DNA of 64,000 nucleotides from Carboxylicivirga marina (GCF_016612505.1 NZ_JAENRR010000009.1:1-64000); one strand, 5' to 3'. Shown: positions 23,473 to 33,501, counted from the first letter of the stretch. The notes: generated from the sequence alone by a model not told the origin. Program-made: numbers and translations.

Positions 23473-26205
23473 TTAATAGAAGTTACCATTGTCGCGAGGG
23501 TGGTTGCGCTTTTCGTATTTAAGATCTTGCAGCATGCTCGAATTAACCCGAATTGTAAAGAAATACGACTTATATCTTCCCACGGGAACCAGGTTGAAGT
23601 TCATACTCCAGCAGTGTAGATCTCTGCTAATTCCGATATTCGTGTGGGCAATTTCATTAAGGTCGAAGCTATAACCTGAAGAAAAATTAATCCGCCACTT
23701 TGGAGTGAGGGAAACGTTTCCATTAAGGTTTATATCAGAAGTAACCTTAAAGTCGTAATCCATTTTACTTTTATTGAATGTGCCTTTACTCAGGCGGAAT
23801 GAATAATTCAGCGAAATATTCCAGGGGATTTCAAACTTGGCATAACCATCATCTCCTTCCACAAAGCTGGCATTGCTGCCTTTGAATGCTGCCTGTGGGT
23901 CAAATTCTTGATTGTTTAATGGATCTGGAGGCAAAGCATTGGGGTCGTCTTCAATATCGTTTGGATCTGTGGTGGTGTTCTTTTTATCTTTCTTTTTAAA
24001 AGTATCGGACCCAAAGTTTAGACCAAAACTTAGGTTGGCACTCTCTAATCGAAGTAACTTCCCTTGTTGTGATAACACTGACTCATTTACGCGAATCGGT
24101 TGTCCTGTACTTGTCGTGTCAATAGCATAAGGGTCAAATCGAGCACCAAAATTAACATTAGTGCCAAATAATTTAGTTCTACCTGTCATGTTAACGGGTT
24201 GCCATTTCAAAGAATCAGCCAGAAAGTTGTGGCTCGTGCTAAAGTTTAAGCTTTCCAGAATTTTTAACTTTTTGAACCCTGTGGTGTCTTTATCGCTTTT
24301 AACTTTCATTTCGAGGGTGTTGCCTAAACTTACGCTCATCGAGCCTGATTTGCCACTTCCAGGGGTGCCATATAGAGAGTTTTGATAGTATGAATAATCG
24401 TGTCTTACAATTTCATCTCTTTCTTCATCGTAATATTCAAACCAATCGTAATAGCCATAGCTGGGATCGCTGAAATCAGGACGATAAGACATCGAAACAG
24501 AAGGTGTTGCAACGTGTCGAATTTTATCCACCTTATTGCCAAAAAGTTTCCTCCAGGGTGTGAAGAATGTATATATTTTAGTAGATGTTCCAGCGCTTAA
24601 GCTGTAGTCATAAACTCGGTTAAATCCCGTGATTGTATCGGTGTTGACAACTGAGTTAGTTTCTTCGTCGTATCCTTGTTCAACTTTACTTAGGTACCAT
24701 CTTTCAGTGTAATTAAACGATGGGGTGACTGTAAAGTGCTTTAGAAATTTCAGGTTCATTGCGACCGGAATACTATGCTTAGCTCCGTTCTTCCATTGTG
24801 TAATAAAGCTATCGCCATCTACTCCCAGTTCCGATTCCTTGGCGTGTACGTAATTTTTCATGTTACCAGTATACGAAACACTGATTTTTTCAAGCATATT
24901 TTCTTTAGTGCCAACTTTATCCTTTTTCTTAAACGGATAAAAACGATTAACCGTAAATGTCAAATCAGGCAAGGTTAAGTCAATGGTTGTATCTCTGCTA
25001 TTTTGTGAGTGTAATAGGTTAGCTGAGAAATTGTAAGGCTTGCCAGCCCACCGTTTGCCATAGGAAATACTTGAGCGTTTAGTATTGGTCGAGATATCGT
25101 TATTGGCAGGATTATAAAGGTTGTTAATGTTGTTTTGATCAAATGAGCTGGTCGAAAAATTAACACTAGCTGAGAAGGTTTGGTAGGGATTGGCCTTGGC
25201 ATCTTGTCGATGGGTCCAGTTAATGGCCATATCCTTGGTTTTTCTATAGTCAGGTAAATCTTTTTCACTGAATATATTGGTGATATATTGGAAGTTAAAG
25301 CGCCCACTGTATTTATATCTGACTTTGTAATTTGAACCTGTTCTGATAGCCCATGAACCATTGGTGAAAATATCACCTTTAACCATGAAGTCAAAATAAT
25401 CGCTTGCCGCCCAATAATAACCACCATCAGTTAAACCAAATCCCCGTTCTTGTTCATCGCGATACGAGGGGAATAGAAATCCAGAACTGTAAGAGCTAGT
25501 TGTTGGTATCATGGCAAAAGGCACAACTATTGGTAGTTTTACATCTTCAACTACAAGGTAAGCAGGGCCGGTAATTGTTTTTTTGCCAGGTATTACTTTT
25601 GCTTTAGTTAAATTAAGATAGAAGTGAGGGTGATCGTGGTGATCGCAGGTTGTGTATTTGGCATTTTTCATGCAATATGAGTTATCCTCAATTTTTTTTG
25701 CTTTACTACCCACAACAAAACCTTCACCTTGTTCAGTAACGATGTGTTCGATTATTGCTTTTTCTGTCTTGAAATTGTATTTCATGCGGCGCATCGTGTA
25801 TTCACCGCTCGGATCGGTGAAAACGGGCAGCCCGGTTTCATTTCCAACAGAGTCAACCGTACCATAGGCTAGAGCCGTGCTGCTATCCATATCAAGTACA
25901 ATTGTATGTGCTTTTAGTAAAACTTCCTGATAACTTACTTCAGCATTTCCATACAAATATGTTTTTTGGGTTGCCAAATCGAAGTCAATGGAGTCAGTGG
26001 CTTTGTATTGTACCTCAGCATCAATAATAAATGAACCAGATGGGGTTTTAGTACTGTCGGGTTCTTGTATTTCTTGACTGTCAATTGCTTGTATTGGTGT
26101 TTCTTGACCCAATGCAATTGTAGAGAGTTGAGAGAGGCTCATTAATGCAAAAGTTAATGCTGTTAGTCTGAGCGTCTTATATACTTTAGTTCTAATTAGT
26201 GTCAA
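23473..26205 (-). CDS. lptD: LPS-assembly outer membrane protein LptD-like
   Basis: A 910-residue outer-membrane protein. After a signal peptide (cleavage near LGQ, residue 34) comes an OstA-like periplasmic beta-jellyroll with FIIDAEVQYKATDSIDFD, YLYGNAEVSYQEVLLKAHTIVLDM and ALAYGTVDS. A large beta-barrel follows, with alternating aromatic strands and the LPTSS/FLFPSYRDEQERGFGLTDGGYYWA region seen in Bacteroidota LptD proteins. It inserts lipopolysaccharide into the outer leaflet. A pair of cysteines (about C177 and C188) may matter for folding. It is transcribed divergently from amiC, with 137 bp between. Confidence 0.9.
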   Translation of the reverse strand: MTLIRTKVYKTLRLTALTFALMSLSQLSTIALGQETPIQAIDSQEIQEPDSTKTPSGSFIIDAEVQYKATDSIDFDLATQKTYLYGNAEVSYQEVLLKAHTIVLDMDSSTALAYGTVDSVGNETGLPVFTDPSGEYTMRRMKYNFKTEKAIIEHIVTEQGEGFVVGSKAKKIEDNSYCMKNAKYTTCDHHDHPHFYLNLTKAKVIPGKKTITGPAYLVVEDVKLPIVVPFAMIPTTSSYSSGFLFPSYRDEQERGFGLTDGGYYWAASDYFDFMVKGDIFTNGSWAIRTGSNYKVRYKYSGRFNFQYITNIFSEKDLPDYRKTKDMAINWTHRQDAKANPYQTFSASVNFSTSSFDQNNINNLYNPANNDISTNTKRSSISYGKRWAGKPYNFSANLLHSQNSRDTTIDLTLPDLTFTVNRFYPFKKKDKVGTKENMLEKISVSYTGNMKNYVHAKESELGVDGDSFITQWKNGAKHSIPVAMNLKFLKHFTVTPSFNYTERWYLSKVEQGYDEETNSVVNTDTITGFNRVYDYSLSAGTSTKIYTFFTPWRKLFGNKVDKIRHVATPSVSMSYRPDFSDPSYGYYDWFEYYDEERDEIVRHDYSYYQNSLYGTPGSGKSGSMSVSLGNTLEMKVKSDKDTTGFKKLKILESLNFSTSHNFLADSLKWQPVNMTGRTKLFGTNVNFGARFDPYAIDTTSTGQPIRVNESVLSQQGKLLRLESANLSFGLNFGSDTFKKKDKKNTTTDPNDIEDDPNALPPDPLNNQEFDPQAAFKGSNASFVEGDDGYAKFEIPWNISLNYSFRLSKGTFNKSKMDYDFKVTSDINLNGNVSLTPKWRINFSSGYSFDLNEIAHTNIGISRDLHCWSMNFNLVPVGRYKSYFFTIRVNSSMLQDLKYEKRNHPRDNGNFY

Positions 26206-26314
26206 AGTGGTATTTTTTTCAAGCGTTCACAAAAATAATTAAAAATTACGCACATGCAGGCTCATCCTGTAAAATATGCGGATTCCCTGTTTTTTTAAGT
26301 GTGTATAATTTTCC

Positions 26315-26322
26315 TATTTTTG
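26315..26322 (+). promoter_or_regulatory. Candidate amiC promoter (-7 element)
   Basis: TATTTTTG fits TAnnTTTG and lies 20 nt before the amiC start. The -33 region is a run of T without a clear TTTG. Confidence 0.4.
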
Positions 26323-26342
26323 AAAAGTAATAATGTAAAAGT

Positions 26343-27452
26343 ATGACAATTAATTTATTTAAAACACGGCATGCGATTTTAGTAAGTTTATGTGTTTTAT
26401 TTCTTTTTAACACTTCAGGTGTTTTTGCGCAAGAATCAATACAGTTTAAAACAGTTGTAATTGATGCCGGACATGGTGGTAAAGATCCAGGAGCCATAGG
26501 GAAGGCTTCGAAGGAAAAAGATATTGTATTAAACGTAGCACTTAAGTTGGGCGCTTATATCAATGAATATCTACCCGATGTTAAGGTTGTATATACGCGT
26601 AAGACTGATGTTTTTATTCCACTTAATAAAAGAGCAGAAATTGCAAATAAAAGTGATGCAGATTTGTTTATATCAATTCACGCCAACGCCATCTCAACAC
26701 CCAAAATATATGGGGCCGAAACTTTTGTTTTAGGACTGCACCGAACTAAAGAGAACCTCGAGGTTGCAAAGCTTGAGAACTCAGTAATTGTACTTGAGGA
26801 TGACTATACAGCAACCTATGAAGGATTTGATCCCAACGTATCTGAATCGTACATCATTTTTGAATTAATGCAAAATGTACATATTGATCAAAGTATTCAG
26901 ATGGCTTCATTGGTTCAAAACCAATTTAAAGAACGTGTTGGTAGGAGAGACAGGGGGGTGAAACAAGCCGGATTTTTGGTGCTGCGAAAAGCGTCAATGC
27001 CAAGTGTGCTGGTTGAACTTGGTTTTTTGACCAATAGTTCAGAAGAAAAGTTTATGGCGTCAGAAAAAGGACAAACTTATATGGCTTCTGCTATATTTAG
27101 AGCGGTACGTGATTATAAGCTTGAATTTGATTCAAAAAGCAAGATGGGAGACATTGCCCGCAAGGCTGCCGAGTCAGAGATGCCAAAAATCAATTATCGT
27201 ATTCAGATAGCATCTTCAAAAAGAAAGATTAAAGAAGGTACCCAGGTTTATAAAAAGTTCGATGACATTTGGTTTTATAAAGATGGCGAACGTTTTAAAT
27301 ATACAACCGGGTGTACATCCGATTATAATGTGATATTAGATTCATTGTCGAATGTGCGAAATGTTATTTCTGATGCTTTTGTCGTAGCTTTTAGGGGCGA
27401 TAATAAAATAAGCATTAGTGAAGCAAGAAACCTACAGGGGCAAAAGAATTAA
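26343..27452 (+). CDS. amiC: N-acetylmuramoyl-L-alanine amidase with SPOR-like C-terminus
   Basis: A 369-residue periplasmic amidase that cuts the bond between muramic acid and the stem peptide. A signal peptide ends near FAQ (residue 30). The Amidase_3 domain (about 35-258) has the zinc ligands H44 (DAGHGGKD), E58 and H113 (ISIHANA), and catalytic E225 (SVLVELGFL). Residues 284-365 form a separate C-terminal domain, starting YRIQIASSK and containing YTTGCTS, that resembles an SPOR peptidoglycan-binding fold. A similar domain ends the protein of the next gene. The helix that blocks the active site in E. coli AmiC-type enzymes may correspond to residues 140-195. Confidence 0.92.
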   Translation: MTINLFKTRHAILVSLCVLFLFNTSGVFAQESIQFKTVVIDAGHGGKDPGAIGKASKEKDIVLNVALKLGAYINEYLPDVKVVYTRKTDVFIPLNKRAEIANKSDADLFISIHANAISTPKIYGAETFVLGLHRTKENLEVAKLENSVIVLEDDYTATYEGFDPNVSESYIIFELMQNVHIDQSIQMASLVQNQFKERVGRRDRGVKQAGFLVLRKASMPSVLVELGFLTNSSEEKFMASEKGQTYMASAIFRAVRDYKLEFDSKSKMGDIARKAAESEMPKINYRIQIASSKRKIKEGTQVYKKFDDIWFYKDGERFKYTTGCTSDYNVILDSLSNVRNVISDAFVVAFRGDNKISISEARNLQGQKN

Positions 27453-27536
27453 TTATTTGGGTAATGGCCCGATTTTTTAATAAATTGCCCTGTTTATCCA
27501 TACTTATTGAAATACTCAACCACCAAATAACTAACG

Positions 27537-28781
27537 ATGAAGAAAGAAGTTAAGATAGGATTAACAGTATTTGTAGCTTTCCTGATTGTCGTATGGGGAT
27601 TTAATTTCCTCAAAGGACGCAATATAATAGAGGTTGGAAAATCTTATTATGGTGTTTATAATCGGATTGATGGTCTTACAAAAGCTAGTCCTGTATTTTT
27701 TAGGGGGTTTAAAATTGGTTCGGTGCGCGATATTGAGTTTCATCCGCAAGAGCCTAATCGCTTTTTGGTAACTTTTACCTTATTCGATGAAATTTTAATT
27801 CCGGTTGATTCAAAAGCGCAGATCTATAGTTTGGATTTAATGGGGTCAAAAGGGGTGCAGTTTATTGTTGGTGAAAGTCAACAAATGCTGGCGGTCGGTG
27901 ATACTATGAATACTTCAGTTATGGGTGATTTGGCTCATAAGATGAGTATGGAGGTTTTGCCATTAAAAGATAAGACAGAGCGTTTGATTGTAAAGCTGGA
28001 TACTGTTCTGACGAATATTGGCGAAATGTTTAGCGAAGAAAAGGGCCGATTTAAATCGAGTATGCGTAATCTGGATATGTCACTACAGCATTTTGAGCGA
28101 GTGAGTCGAAGCTTGGCTAATAAGATGGCTGATGATGGTGAAGTAACAGTTATGCTTCAGCGTACCGATTCTATATTGGCAATGATGTCGGCCCAACGGC
28201 CATATATTGATTCTACATTTTCGAAACTGGCCAGTTTCTCACAGCAGTTAGAATCGTCAAATATTGATGGTACAGTAGAGCAGCTTAATAAAACCCTCTT
28301 AAGTGCCAATTCTTTATTGGATAGCCTTAACTCAGGTAATGGTTCGTTAGGGCAGTTAATGACCGATGAAGAACTGTATCATTCACTTACTGAAGTTAGT
28401 AATAACCTTAATCGTTTATTGATTGATTTTAGGCATAATCCAAAGCGATATGTTTCATTTTCAGCTGTTAATATGGGGCGTAAGGTTGTAGTAAGCGATC
28501 AGGCTTATGGAGTTGGAGGACTTGTATACGAAGTCGTCATTAGTGAGTCAAAACAACCTCAGGATTTTGGTAATGCAATACTGAATGGCTTATATAAAGT
28601 ACACGAAGATTATCGAAATTCGAAATATATTTATACTTGTGGCCAAACTTCAAATTTTGACGAAGCACAAAAAATATTAGATGAAGTGATTGTTATTTAT
28701 GACCAATCAAAAATAGTTGCCTTGGAAAATGGGGTGCCAATCAGCTTGAAAAAAGCCAAAAAGATTGAGGTCAAAAAATAA
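27537..28781 (+). CDS. MlaD/MCE family lipid-transport protein with SPOR-like C-terminus
   Basis: A 414-residue inner-membrane-anchored MCE protein. One transmembrane segment lies at residues 6-24, followed by the MCE domain (35-115: YYGVYNRIDGLTKASPVFFRGFKIGSV, VQFIVGES). A long helical stretch (about 135-300) then probably forms a tube or coiled stalk as in other MCE hexamers. The last 80 residues (330-408) form a small domain like that at the end of the preceding amidase (YEVVISESK, YTCGQTS, PISLKKAK). MlaD proteins move phospholipids between membranes. The permease and ATPase partners are not nearby. It starts 84 nt after amiC and is probably cotranscribed. Confidence 0.9.
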   Translation: MKKEVKIGLTVFVAFLIVVWGFNFLKGRNIIEVGKSYYGVYNRIDGLTKASPVFFRGFKIGSVRDIEFHPQEPNRFLVTFTLFDEILIPVDSKAQIYSLDLMGSKGVQFIVGESQQMLAVGDTMNTSVMGDLAHKMSMEVLPLKDKTERLIVKLDTVLTNIGEMFSEEKGRFKSSMRNLDMSLQHFERVSRSLANKMADDGEVTVMLQRTDSILAMMSAQRPYIDSTFSKLASFSQQLESSNIDGTVEQLNKTLLSANSLLDSLNSGNGSLGQLMTDEELYHSLTEVSNNLNRLLIDFRHNPKRYVSFSAVNMGRKVVVSDQAYGVGGLVYEVVISESKQPQDFGNAILNGLYKVHEDYRNSKYIYTCGQTSNFDEAQKILDEVIVIYDQSKIVALENGVPISLKKAKKIEVKK

Positions 28782-29086
28782 ATATACTGTTAATAAATGT
28801 TACTTTAATTTTTTTTTGAAAAAAAATACTTTATCTAGCGCAATTCATTCAATAGGTTTAATTACAGGGCTTTTACTGTGTTAACTAAAAGTTAGTGGTG
28901 TGGTATAAAGTGCATAATATCAGGAAGTTGCTCGAATTATATTTAATTAGCTGATTTCTAGATATCAAATATTAGCTTTGTAAAAGTCAAGTCTTTTTAA
29001 GTTTTTTTTTCATTTTTTTTTTCACAAATTTTGTTTTCGCATTAAAAGTAGTTAGGAAACATAATTCTAAAACGGAAGCAGAAAGA
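28782..29086. other. Region upstream of dnaA
   Basis: AT-rich, with long T-tracts at 28811-28825 and 28996-29024, but I find no cluster of TTATCCACA-type DnaA boxes and so no support for an origin. TAGCTTTG at 28973-28980 fits the -7 consensus and is the best dnaA promoter candidate, giving a leader of about 100 nt. Confidence 0.45.
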
Positions 29087-30514
29087 ATGGAAGTAGATTG
29101 CAAAAGAATTTGGGGTAATTGCCTGAATGTTATAAAGGATAATATACCACAGATTAGTTACCAGACCTGGTTTGAGCCTATTGTACCAATTAAAATTGAT
29201 AAAGATGTTTTAACAATTCAGGTGCCAAGTCTTTTCTTTTATGAATACTTAGAAGAACAATACATTGATCTTTTAAGTAAGACACTGAGAAAGGAGCTTG
29301 GAGGTAATGCAAAGCTTGAGTATAATGTTGTAATGGATAATGCACACGTCGCTAACCAGCAACCATATACTTTAAACTTCCCAACAAGTAACAAAACTGA
29401 TTTAAGAAATCGTCCTGTTAGTGTTTCCAATCAGGAAAAACCTGATATTCGAAATCCTTTTGTTATTCCAGGAATTAAACGCTTAAGCGTGGATCCTCAA
29501 TTAAATGGGGATTACAACTTCGAAAATTTTGTAGAAGGAGAGTGTAATCGACTGGCACGTAGTGCTAGTTTAGCGGTAGCTAAGAATCCAGGTAAAACAG
29601 CTTTTAACCCATTGTTCCTTTATGGTAATTCTGGTTTAGGTAAAACACACTTGGCTCAATCTATAGGTATCGAAGTTAAACGTGAAATGCCAGAGAAAAC
29701 TGTTTTGTATGTCAATGCTAACAAATTTCAAACGCAGTTTACCGACTCAGTACGCAATAATTCACAAAATGATTTCCTGAACTTCTATCAGATGATTGAT
29801 GTGCTAATCATTGACGACGTTCATGAGTTTGCAGGAAAAACAAAGACGCAAAATACTTTCTTCCATATCTTTAATCATCTTCATCAATCAGGCAAACAGT
29901 TAATTCTAACGAGTGACAAAGCGCCGGTTGAATTACAAGGATTAGAAGATCGATTGTTATCACGTTTTAAGTGGGGATTAGCTGCTGATCTACAGATTCC
30001 TGACTTTGAAACACGTGTTTCTATTCTTAATAAGAAGATTTATAAAGATGGCTTAAGTGTACCAGAGGAAGTGGTGTATTATATTGCTAGTAATGTGGTT
30101 AATAATGTAAGAGAGTTGGAAGGTGCTCTTATATCATTACTTGCGCAGGCTACCTTAAACAAGAAGGAGATAACATTTGAATCGGCGAAACAGATAATTG
30201 ATAAGTTAGTTAAAAAGACAACTAAAGAATTGTCAATTGATTCCATTTCACAAACGGTATGTGATTACTTCGGATTGGAGCTTGATATTTTGCAATCTAA
30301 AACTCGTAAGCGCGAAATCGTGCAAGCGCGCCAGATTGCCATGTTTTTTAGTAAGGGCTTAACCAACTCATCCCTGTCTACCATTGGTGCTAAAATCGGT
30401 AAAAAGGATCATGCTACTGTGTTGCATGCCTGTAAAGCCATTAATAATCTAATTGAAACAGATAAGGATTTTAAAGGTCAAATAAAAGAAATTGAAGCGC
30501 AATTGAAATCATAA
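29087..30514 (+). CDS. dnaA: Chromosomal replication initiator DnaA
   Basis: A 475-residue AAA+ initiator that binds DnaA boxes and melts oriC. Domain I (about 1-80) starts with the family WxxCLxxI-type helix and SYQTWFEPI. A short variable linker follows. The ATPase has Walker A GNSGLGKT (180-187), Walker B VLIIDDVHEF (239-248) and an arginine finger region (GLEDRLLSRFKWG). The C-terminal DNA-binding domain carries the signature KKDHATVLHACKAIN (about 439-453). Length is typical. It is a single gene with its own terminator, and gyrB and dnaN do not follow it directly. Confidence 0.98.
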   Translation: MEVDCKRIWGNCLNVIKDNIPQISYQTWFEPIVPIKIDKDVLTIQVPSLFFYEYLEEQYIDLLSKTLRKELGGNAKLEYNVVMDNAHVANQQPYTLNFPTSNKTDLRNRPVSVSNQEKPDIRNPFVIPGIKRLSVDPQLNGDYNFENFVEGECNRLARSASLAVAKNPGKTAFNPLFLYGNSGLGKTHLAQSIGIEVKREMPEKTVLYVNANKFQTQFTDSVRNNSQNDFLNFYQMIDVLIIDDVHEFAGKTKTQNTFFHIFNHLHQSGKQLILTSDKAPVELQGLEDRLLSRFKWGLAADLQIPDFETRVSILNKKIYKDGLSVPEEVVYYIASNVVNNVRELEGALISLLAQATLNKKEITFESAKQIIDKLVKKTTKELSIDSISQTVCDYFGLELDILQSKTRKREIVQARQIAMFFSKGLTNSSLSTIGAKIGKKDHATVLHACKAINNLIETDKDFKGQIKEIEAQLKS

Positions 30515-30537
30515 CTCGATATAGAAGTTGCAAAACA

Positions 30538-30571
30538 TAAAGACATCTCATTTTGGGATGTCTTTTTTTTA
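30538..30571 (+). terminator. dnaA terminator
   Basis: AAAGACATCTCA (30539-30550) pairs with TGGGATGTCTTT (30554-30565) with one wobble and is followed by a T-run. It lies 25 nt past the dnaA stop codon. Confidence 0.88.
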
Positions 30572-30626
30572 TACTTTTGATTTTTCGCTGAAAATTTCAG
30601 TCATCATTAAATCCAATCTAAATATT

Positions 30627-32753
30627 ATGACGATGAATAAATTATTTAGTTTTTTGCTGGCCGTAATGGTGTTGGCAAGTGCATGTCAAACCCCCACAAA
30701 GACAACGGAAAATATGAACCCGTTCTTCTCTGAGTATGAAACACCTTTTCAAACACCTCCGTTTGACTTGATTAAAGTTGAACATTATATGCCTGCCTTT
30801 GAGCAAGGAATGCAAGAGCAGGTTGATGAAATTGCTACCATTGTTGCCAATACCAATGAGGCTAATTTTGAGAATACCATTTTGGCTTATGACCGTTCAG
30901 GAGCATTATTAGATAAGGTTAGTTCCGTTTATTTTAATATGCAAAGCACTGACAATTCAGATGAGATTCAGGAGATTGCACGCGTTATAACACCTTTGCT
31001 AACTAAGCATTCAGATAATATTTCAATGAACATGGCCTTGTTTACGAAGGTTAAGGCTGTTTATGAGCGACGCAATGATATGAATTTAACAGCAGCTCAG
31101 AAACGTGTAACAGAAAAGTATTACAATGATTTTGTCAGAAATGGTGCCGAATTAACCGGTGATGCACAAACGCAGCTAAAGAAATTAAACGAAGAATTAT
31201 CAAAATTACAGCTTCAGTTTAGTGAAAATCAATTAGCTGAAACCAATAAGAACTTCAAGCTGGTAGTTGATAAGAAAGCAGACTTGGCTGGATTGCCAGC
31301 GGGTGTTATATCTGCTGCTGCCGAAGTTGCTACAGACAACGGAATGGAAGGGAAATGGGTGTTTACTCTACAGAAGCCAAGTTTGATTCCTTTTTTGCAG
31401 TATGCTGATAATCGTGATTTGCGTGAGCAGATTTACCGCGGGTATTTTATGCGAGGTAATAATGACAATGAATTTGACAACAAAGACATTGCGCGAAAAA
31501 TGGCCATGTTTCGTAGTCAAAAAGTGAAGCTTTTAGGATACGATACGCATGCAGCTTATGCCATTGATGTGAATATGGCTAAAACTCCTGAAAATGTTGA
31601 TGAGTTTCTAATGGGACTTTGGAAGCCTGCATTAATAGTTGCCAAACAGGAGTTGAAGGAAATGCAAAAGATAATTGACCGTGAAGGCGGTAATTTTGAA
31701 TTGCAATCGTGGGACTGGTGGTATTATGCCGAAAAGTTAAGAAAAGAGAAATATGACCTTGATGAGTCTGAAATAACACCATATTTTCAGTTAGGTAATG
31801 TGCGTGATGGTATGTTTTGGGTAGCTCAAAAACTCTATGGTATTACATTTACGCCTGTCTCAAATATTCAGCTTTATAATCCAGAAGCTGAGGTGTTTGA
31901 GGTTAAGGAGGCTAATGGAGAACATATCGGATTGTTATATCTTGATTATCATCCGCGAGCCAGTAAGCGCCCAGGTGCTTGGCAAACCAGCTTCCGTGAA
32001 TCGATTACTATGGATGGAGAAAAGGTGTCTCCATTGGTATCTGTTGTTTGTAATTTTACGAAGCCTACTGGTGATCTTCCATCCTTGTTAACATTTGATG
32101 AAGTGAGTACTCTTTTTCACGAATTCGGACACGCCTTACATGCCTTATTTACAGCTGGTGAATTTCATCGTACAGCTGGTGTGGTTCCACAGGATTATGT
32201 AGAACTACCATCGCAAATTATGGAAAATTGGGCGGCCGAACCACAAGTAATGCGTCATTACGCGCGTCATTACAAAACTGGTGAGGTTATTCCGAATAAT
32301 TTAATTGAAAAGATTCAAAAGAGTGGTCATTTTAACCAGGGATTTGTTACCGTTGAATATCTTGCTGCATCGTTGCTTGATTTGAGCTGGCATAACCTTA
32401 AGGCAGATGAGAATATCGAAAATTCTTTGGAATTTGAACAGCAGGCAATGGATAATATTGGATTAATTGAAGAGATTATCCCAAGATATCGTTCAACGTA
32501 TTTTAGTCATATTTTTAGTAGTGATTATTATGCCGCCGGATACTATGTGTATATTTGGGCTGCCGTGTTGGATTCAGATGCTTTTGATGCTTTTAAGCAA
32601 AGTGGTGATATTTTTAACACGGAATTGGCTCAGAAATTTAGAAAACACTGTTTGTCAGAATGTGGAGATGATGAAGGTATGGTGCAGTATCGCAAGTTTA
32701 GAGGACAGGACCCTTCGTTGCAACCTTTATTAATTAAACGAGGATTGAACTAG
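30627..32753 (+). CDS. dcp: M3 family metallopeptidase lipoprotein (Dcp/oligopeptidase A type)
   Basis: A protein of 708 residues from ATG 30627 (30633 also possible). A frame open to 30528 would run through the dnaA terminator and is rejected. The N-terminus is a lipoprotein signal with lipobox LASAC. The rest is an M3 zinc peptidase: the helical N-lobe begins FKTPPFD-like (FQTPPFDLIKVEHYMPAFEQGM), the zinc motif HEFGH is at 498-502 (LFHEFGHALHALF), and the C-terminal block SSDYYAAGYYVYIW binds the substrate. It would act in the periplasm or at the membrane on small peptides, removing dipeptides. The family is normally cytoplasmic in E. coli; lipoprotein forms are common in Bacteroidota. Confidence 0.93.
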   Translation: MTMNKLFSFLLAVMVLASACQTPTKTTENMNPFFSEYETPFQTPPFDLIKVEHYMPAFEQGMQEQVDEIATIVANTNEANFENTILAYDRSGALLDKVSSVYFNMQSTDNSDEIQEIARVITPLLTKHSDNISMNMALFTKVKAVYERRNDMNLTAAQKRVTEKYYNDFVRNGAELTGDAQTQLKKLNEELSKLQLQFSENQLAETNKNFKLVVDKKADLAGLPAGVISAAAEVATDNGMEGKWVFTLQKPSLIPFLQYADNRDLREQIYRGYFMRGNNDNEFDNKDIARKMAMFRSQKVKLLGYDTHAAYAIDVNMAKTPENVDEFLMGLWKPALIVAKQELKEMQKIIDREGGNFELQSWDWWYYAEKLRKEKYDLDESEITPYFQLGNVRDGMFWVAQKLYGITFTPVSNIQLYNPEAEVFEVKEANGEHIGLLYLDYHPRASKRPGAWQTSFRESITMDGEKVSPLVSVVCNFTKPTGDLPSLLTFDEVSTLFHEFGHALHALFTAGEFHRTAGVVPQDYVELPSQIMENWAAEPQVMRHYARHYKTGEVIPNNLIEKIQKSGHFNQGFVTVEYLAASLLDLSWHNLKADENIENSLEFEQQAMDNIGLIEEIIPRYRSTYFSHIFSSDYYAAGYYVYIWAAVLDSDAFDAFKQSGDIFNTELAQKFRKHCLSECGDDEGMVQYRKFRGQDPSLQPLLIKRGLN

Positions 32754-32774
32754 ATATCAATTGAAAATCAATAT

Positions 32775-32807
32775 GAAAGGTCGATGAGTGTTCATCGACC
32801 TTTTTTA
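32775..32807 (+). terminator. dcp terminator
   Basis: AAAGGTCGATGA (32776-32787) pairs perfectly with TCATCGACCTTT (32792-32803), with a 4-nt loop and a T-run. It is 22 nt past the stop codon. Confidence 0.88.
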
Positions 32808-32899
32808 ATTCTTGGAAGAAAAACTACCGGAAATACAGAAAGATTGCATAAAAAGTAGTAGAGACTGAATGCCGGTAACTTCTCACATTATCCTCACTT

Positions 32900-33439
32900 T
32901 TAGCTATTAATCCAACTGATTACTTCTTCGTCATTCGGCTTTGTTTTTGGCGAAATAACTTTCTCTAACTCACCCTTTTCATTAATCAGATATTTTTGAA
33001 AATTCCACTTAACACTACTGTCACTGTGCTTATTGAGGGTTTTTGTTGTTAACCAATGATATAACGGATGCATATCATCTCCTTTGACGGAAATTTTGCT
33101 CATCATTTGAAAAGTAACACCATAGTTTTTCTGACAAAATGTAGCTATTTCATCATTTGTGCCTGGTTCCTGGCTCATGAAATTATTTGCCGGAAAGCCA
33201 ATGATGGTGAAATTATCTCCGCCATACATTTCAAATATTTGCTGTAATTGCTCATATTGCGGAGTGAGTCCACATTTACTGGCAACATTAACGATCATCA
33301 CCTTCTTGCCTTTTAATTGAGAGAGATCGTATGTTTTACCTTCAATAGTATTGACCTCAAAATCATAAAATGACTTTTGTGCAAATGAACTCATAATCGA
33401 GATGTTGAATAATAGTATTAATGAATAGATGATTTTCAT
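32900..33439 (-). CDS. Exported glutathione peroxidase-like protein
   Basis: A 179-residue thioredoxin-fold peroxidase with a Sec signal peptide (cleavage near SFAQ, residue 21). The mature part has the GPx motifs: NVASKCGLTPQY with peroxidatic C56, IIGFPANNFMSQEPGTNDEIATFC with the cysteine that probably acts as resolving residue, and VKWNFQKYLI with the conserved Trp and Asn. Such enzymes usually use thioredoxin rather than glutathione. It is the third of three minus-strand genes, 62 nt after pcm. Export suggests that it removes peroxides in the periplasm. Confidence 0.92.
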   Translation of the reverse strand: MKIIYSLILLFNISIMSSFAQKSFYDFEVNTIEGKTYDLSQLKGKKVMIVNVASKCGLTPQYEQLQQIFEMYGGDNFTIIGFPANNFMSQEPGTNDEIATFCQKNYGVTFQMMSKISVKGDDMHPLYHWLTTKTLNKHSDSSVKWNFQKYLINEKGELEKVISPKTKPNDEEVISWINS

Positions 33440-33501
33440 GCTTTTAAATATTAAATAAGTATTTGATTACCTATTTGTAACGCTTATTTGTTTCCAATTG
33501 T

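Noticed and set aside
24975-25427. Minus-strand ORF of 150 residues inside lptD in another frame
   Set aside because: It overlaps the long LptD frame on the same strand, has no signal or domain, and lacks support as an overlapping gene.
28782-29086. Origin of replication upstream of dnaA
   Set aside because: No cluster of TTATCCACA-like DnaA boxes is visible, and no DNA-unwinding element can be distinguished from the general AT richness. A GC-skew plot of the full chromosome would decide.
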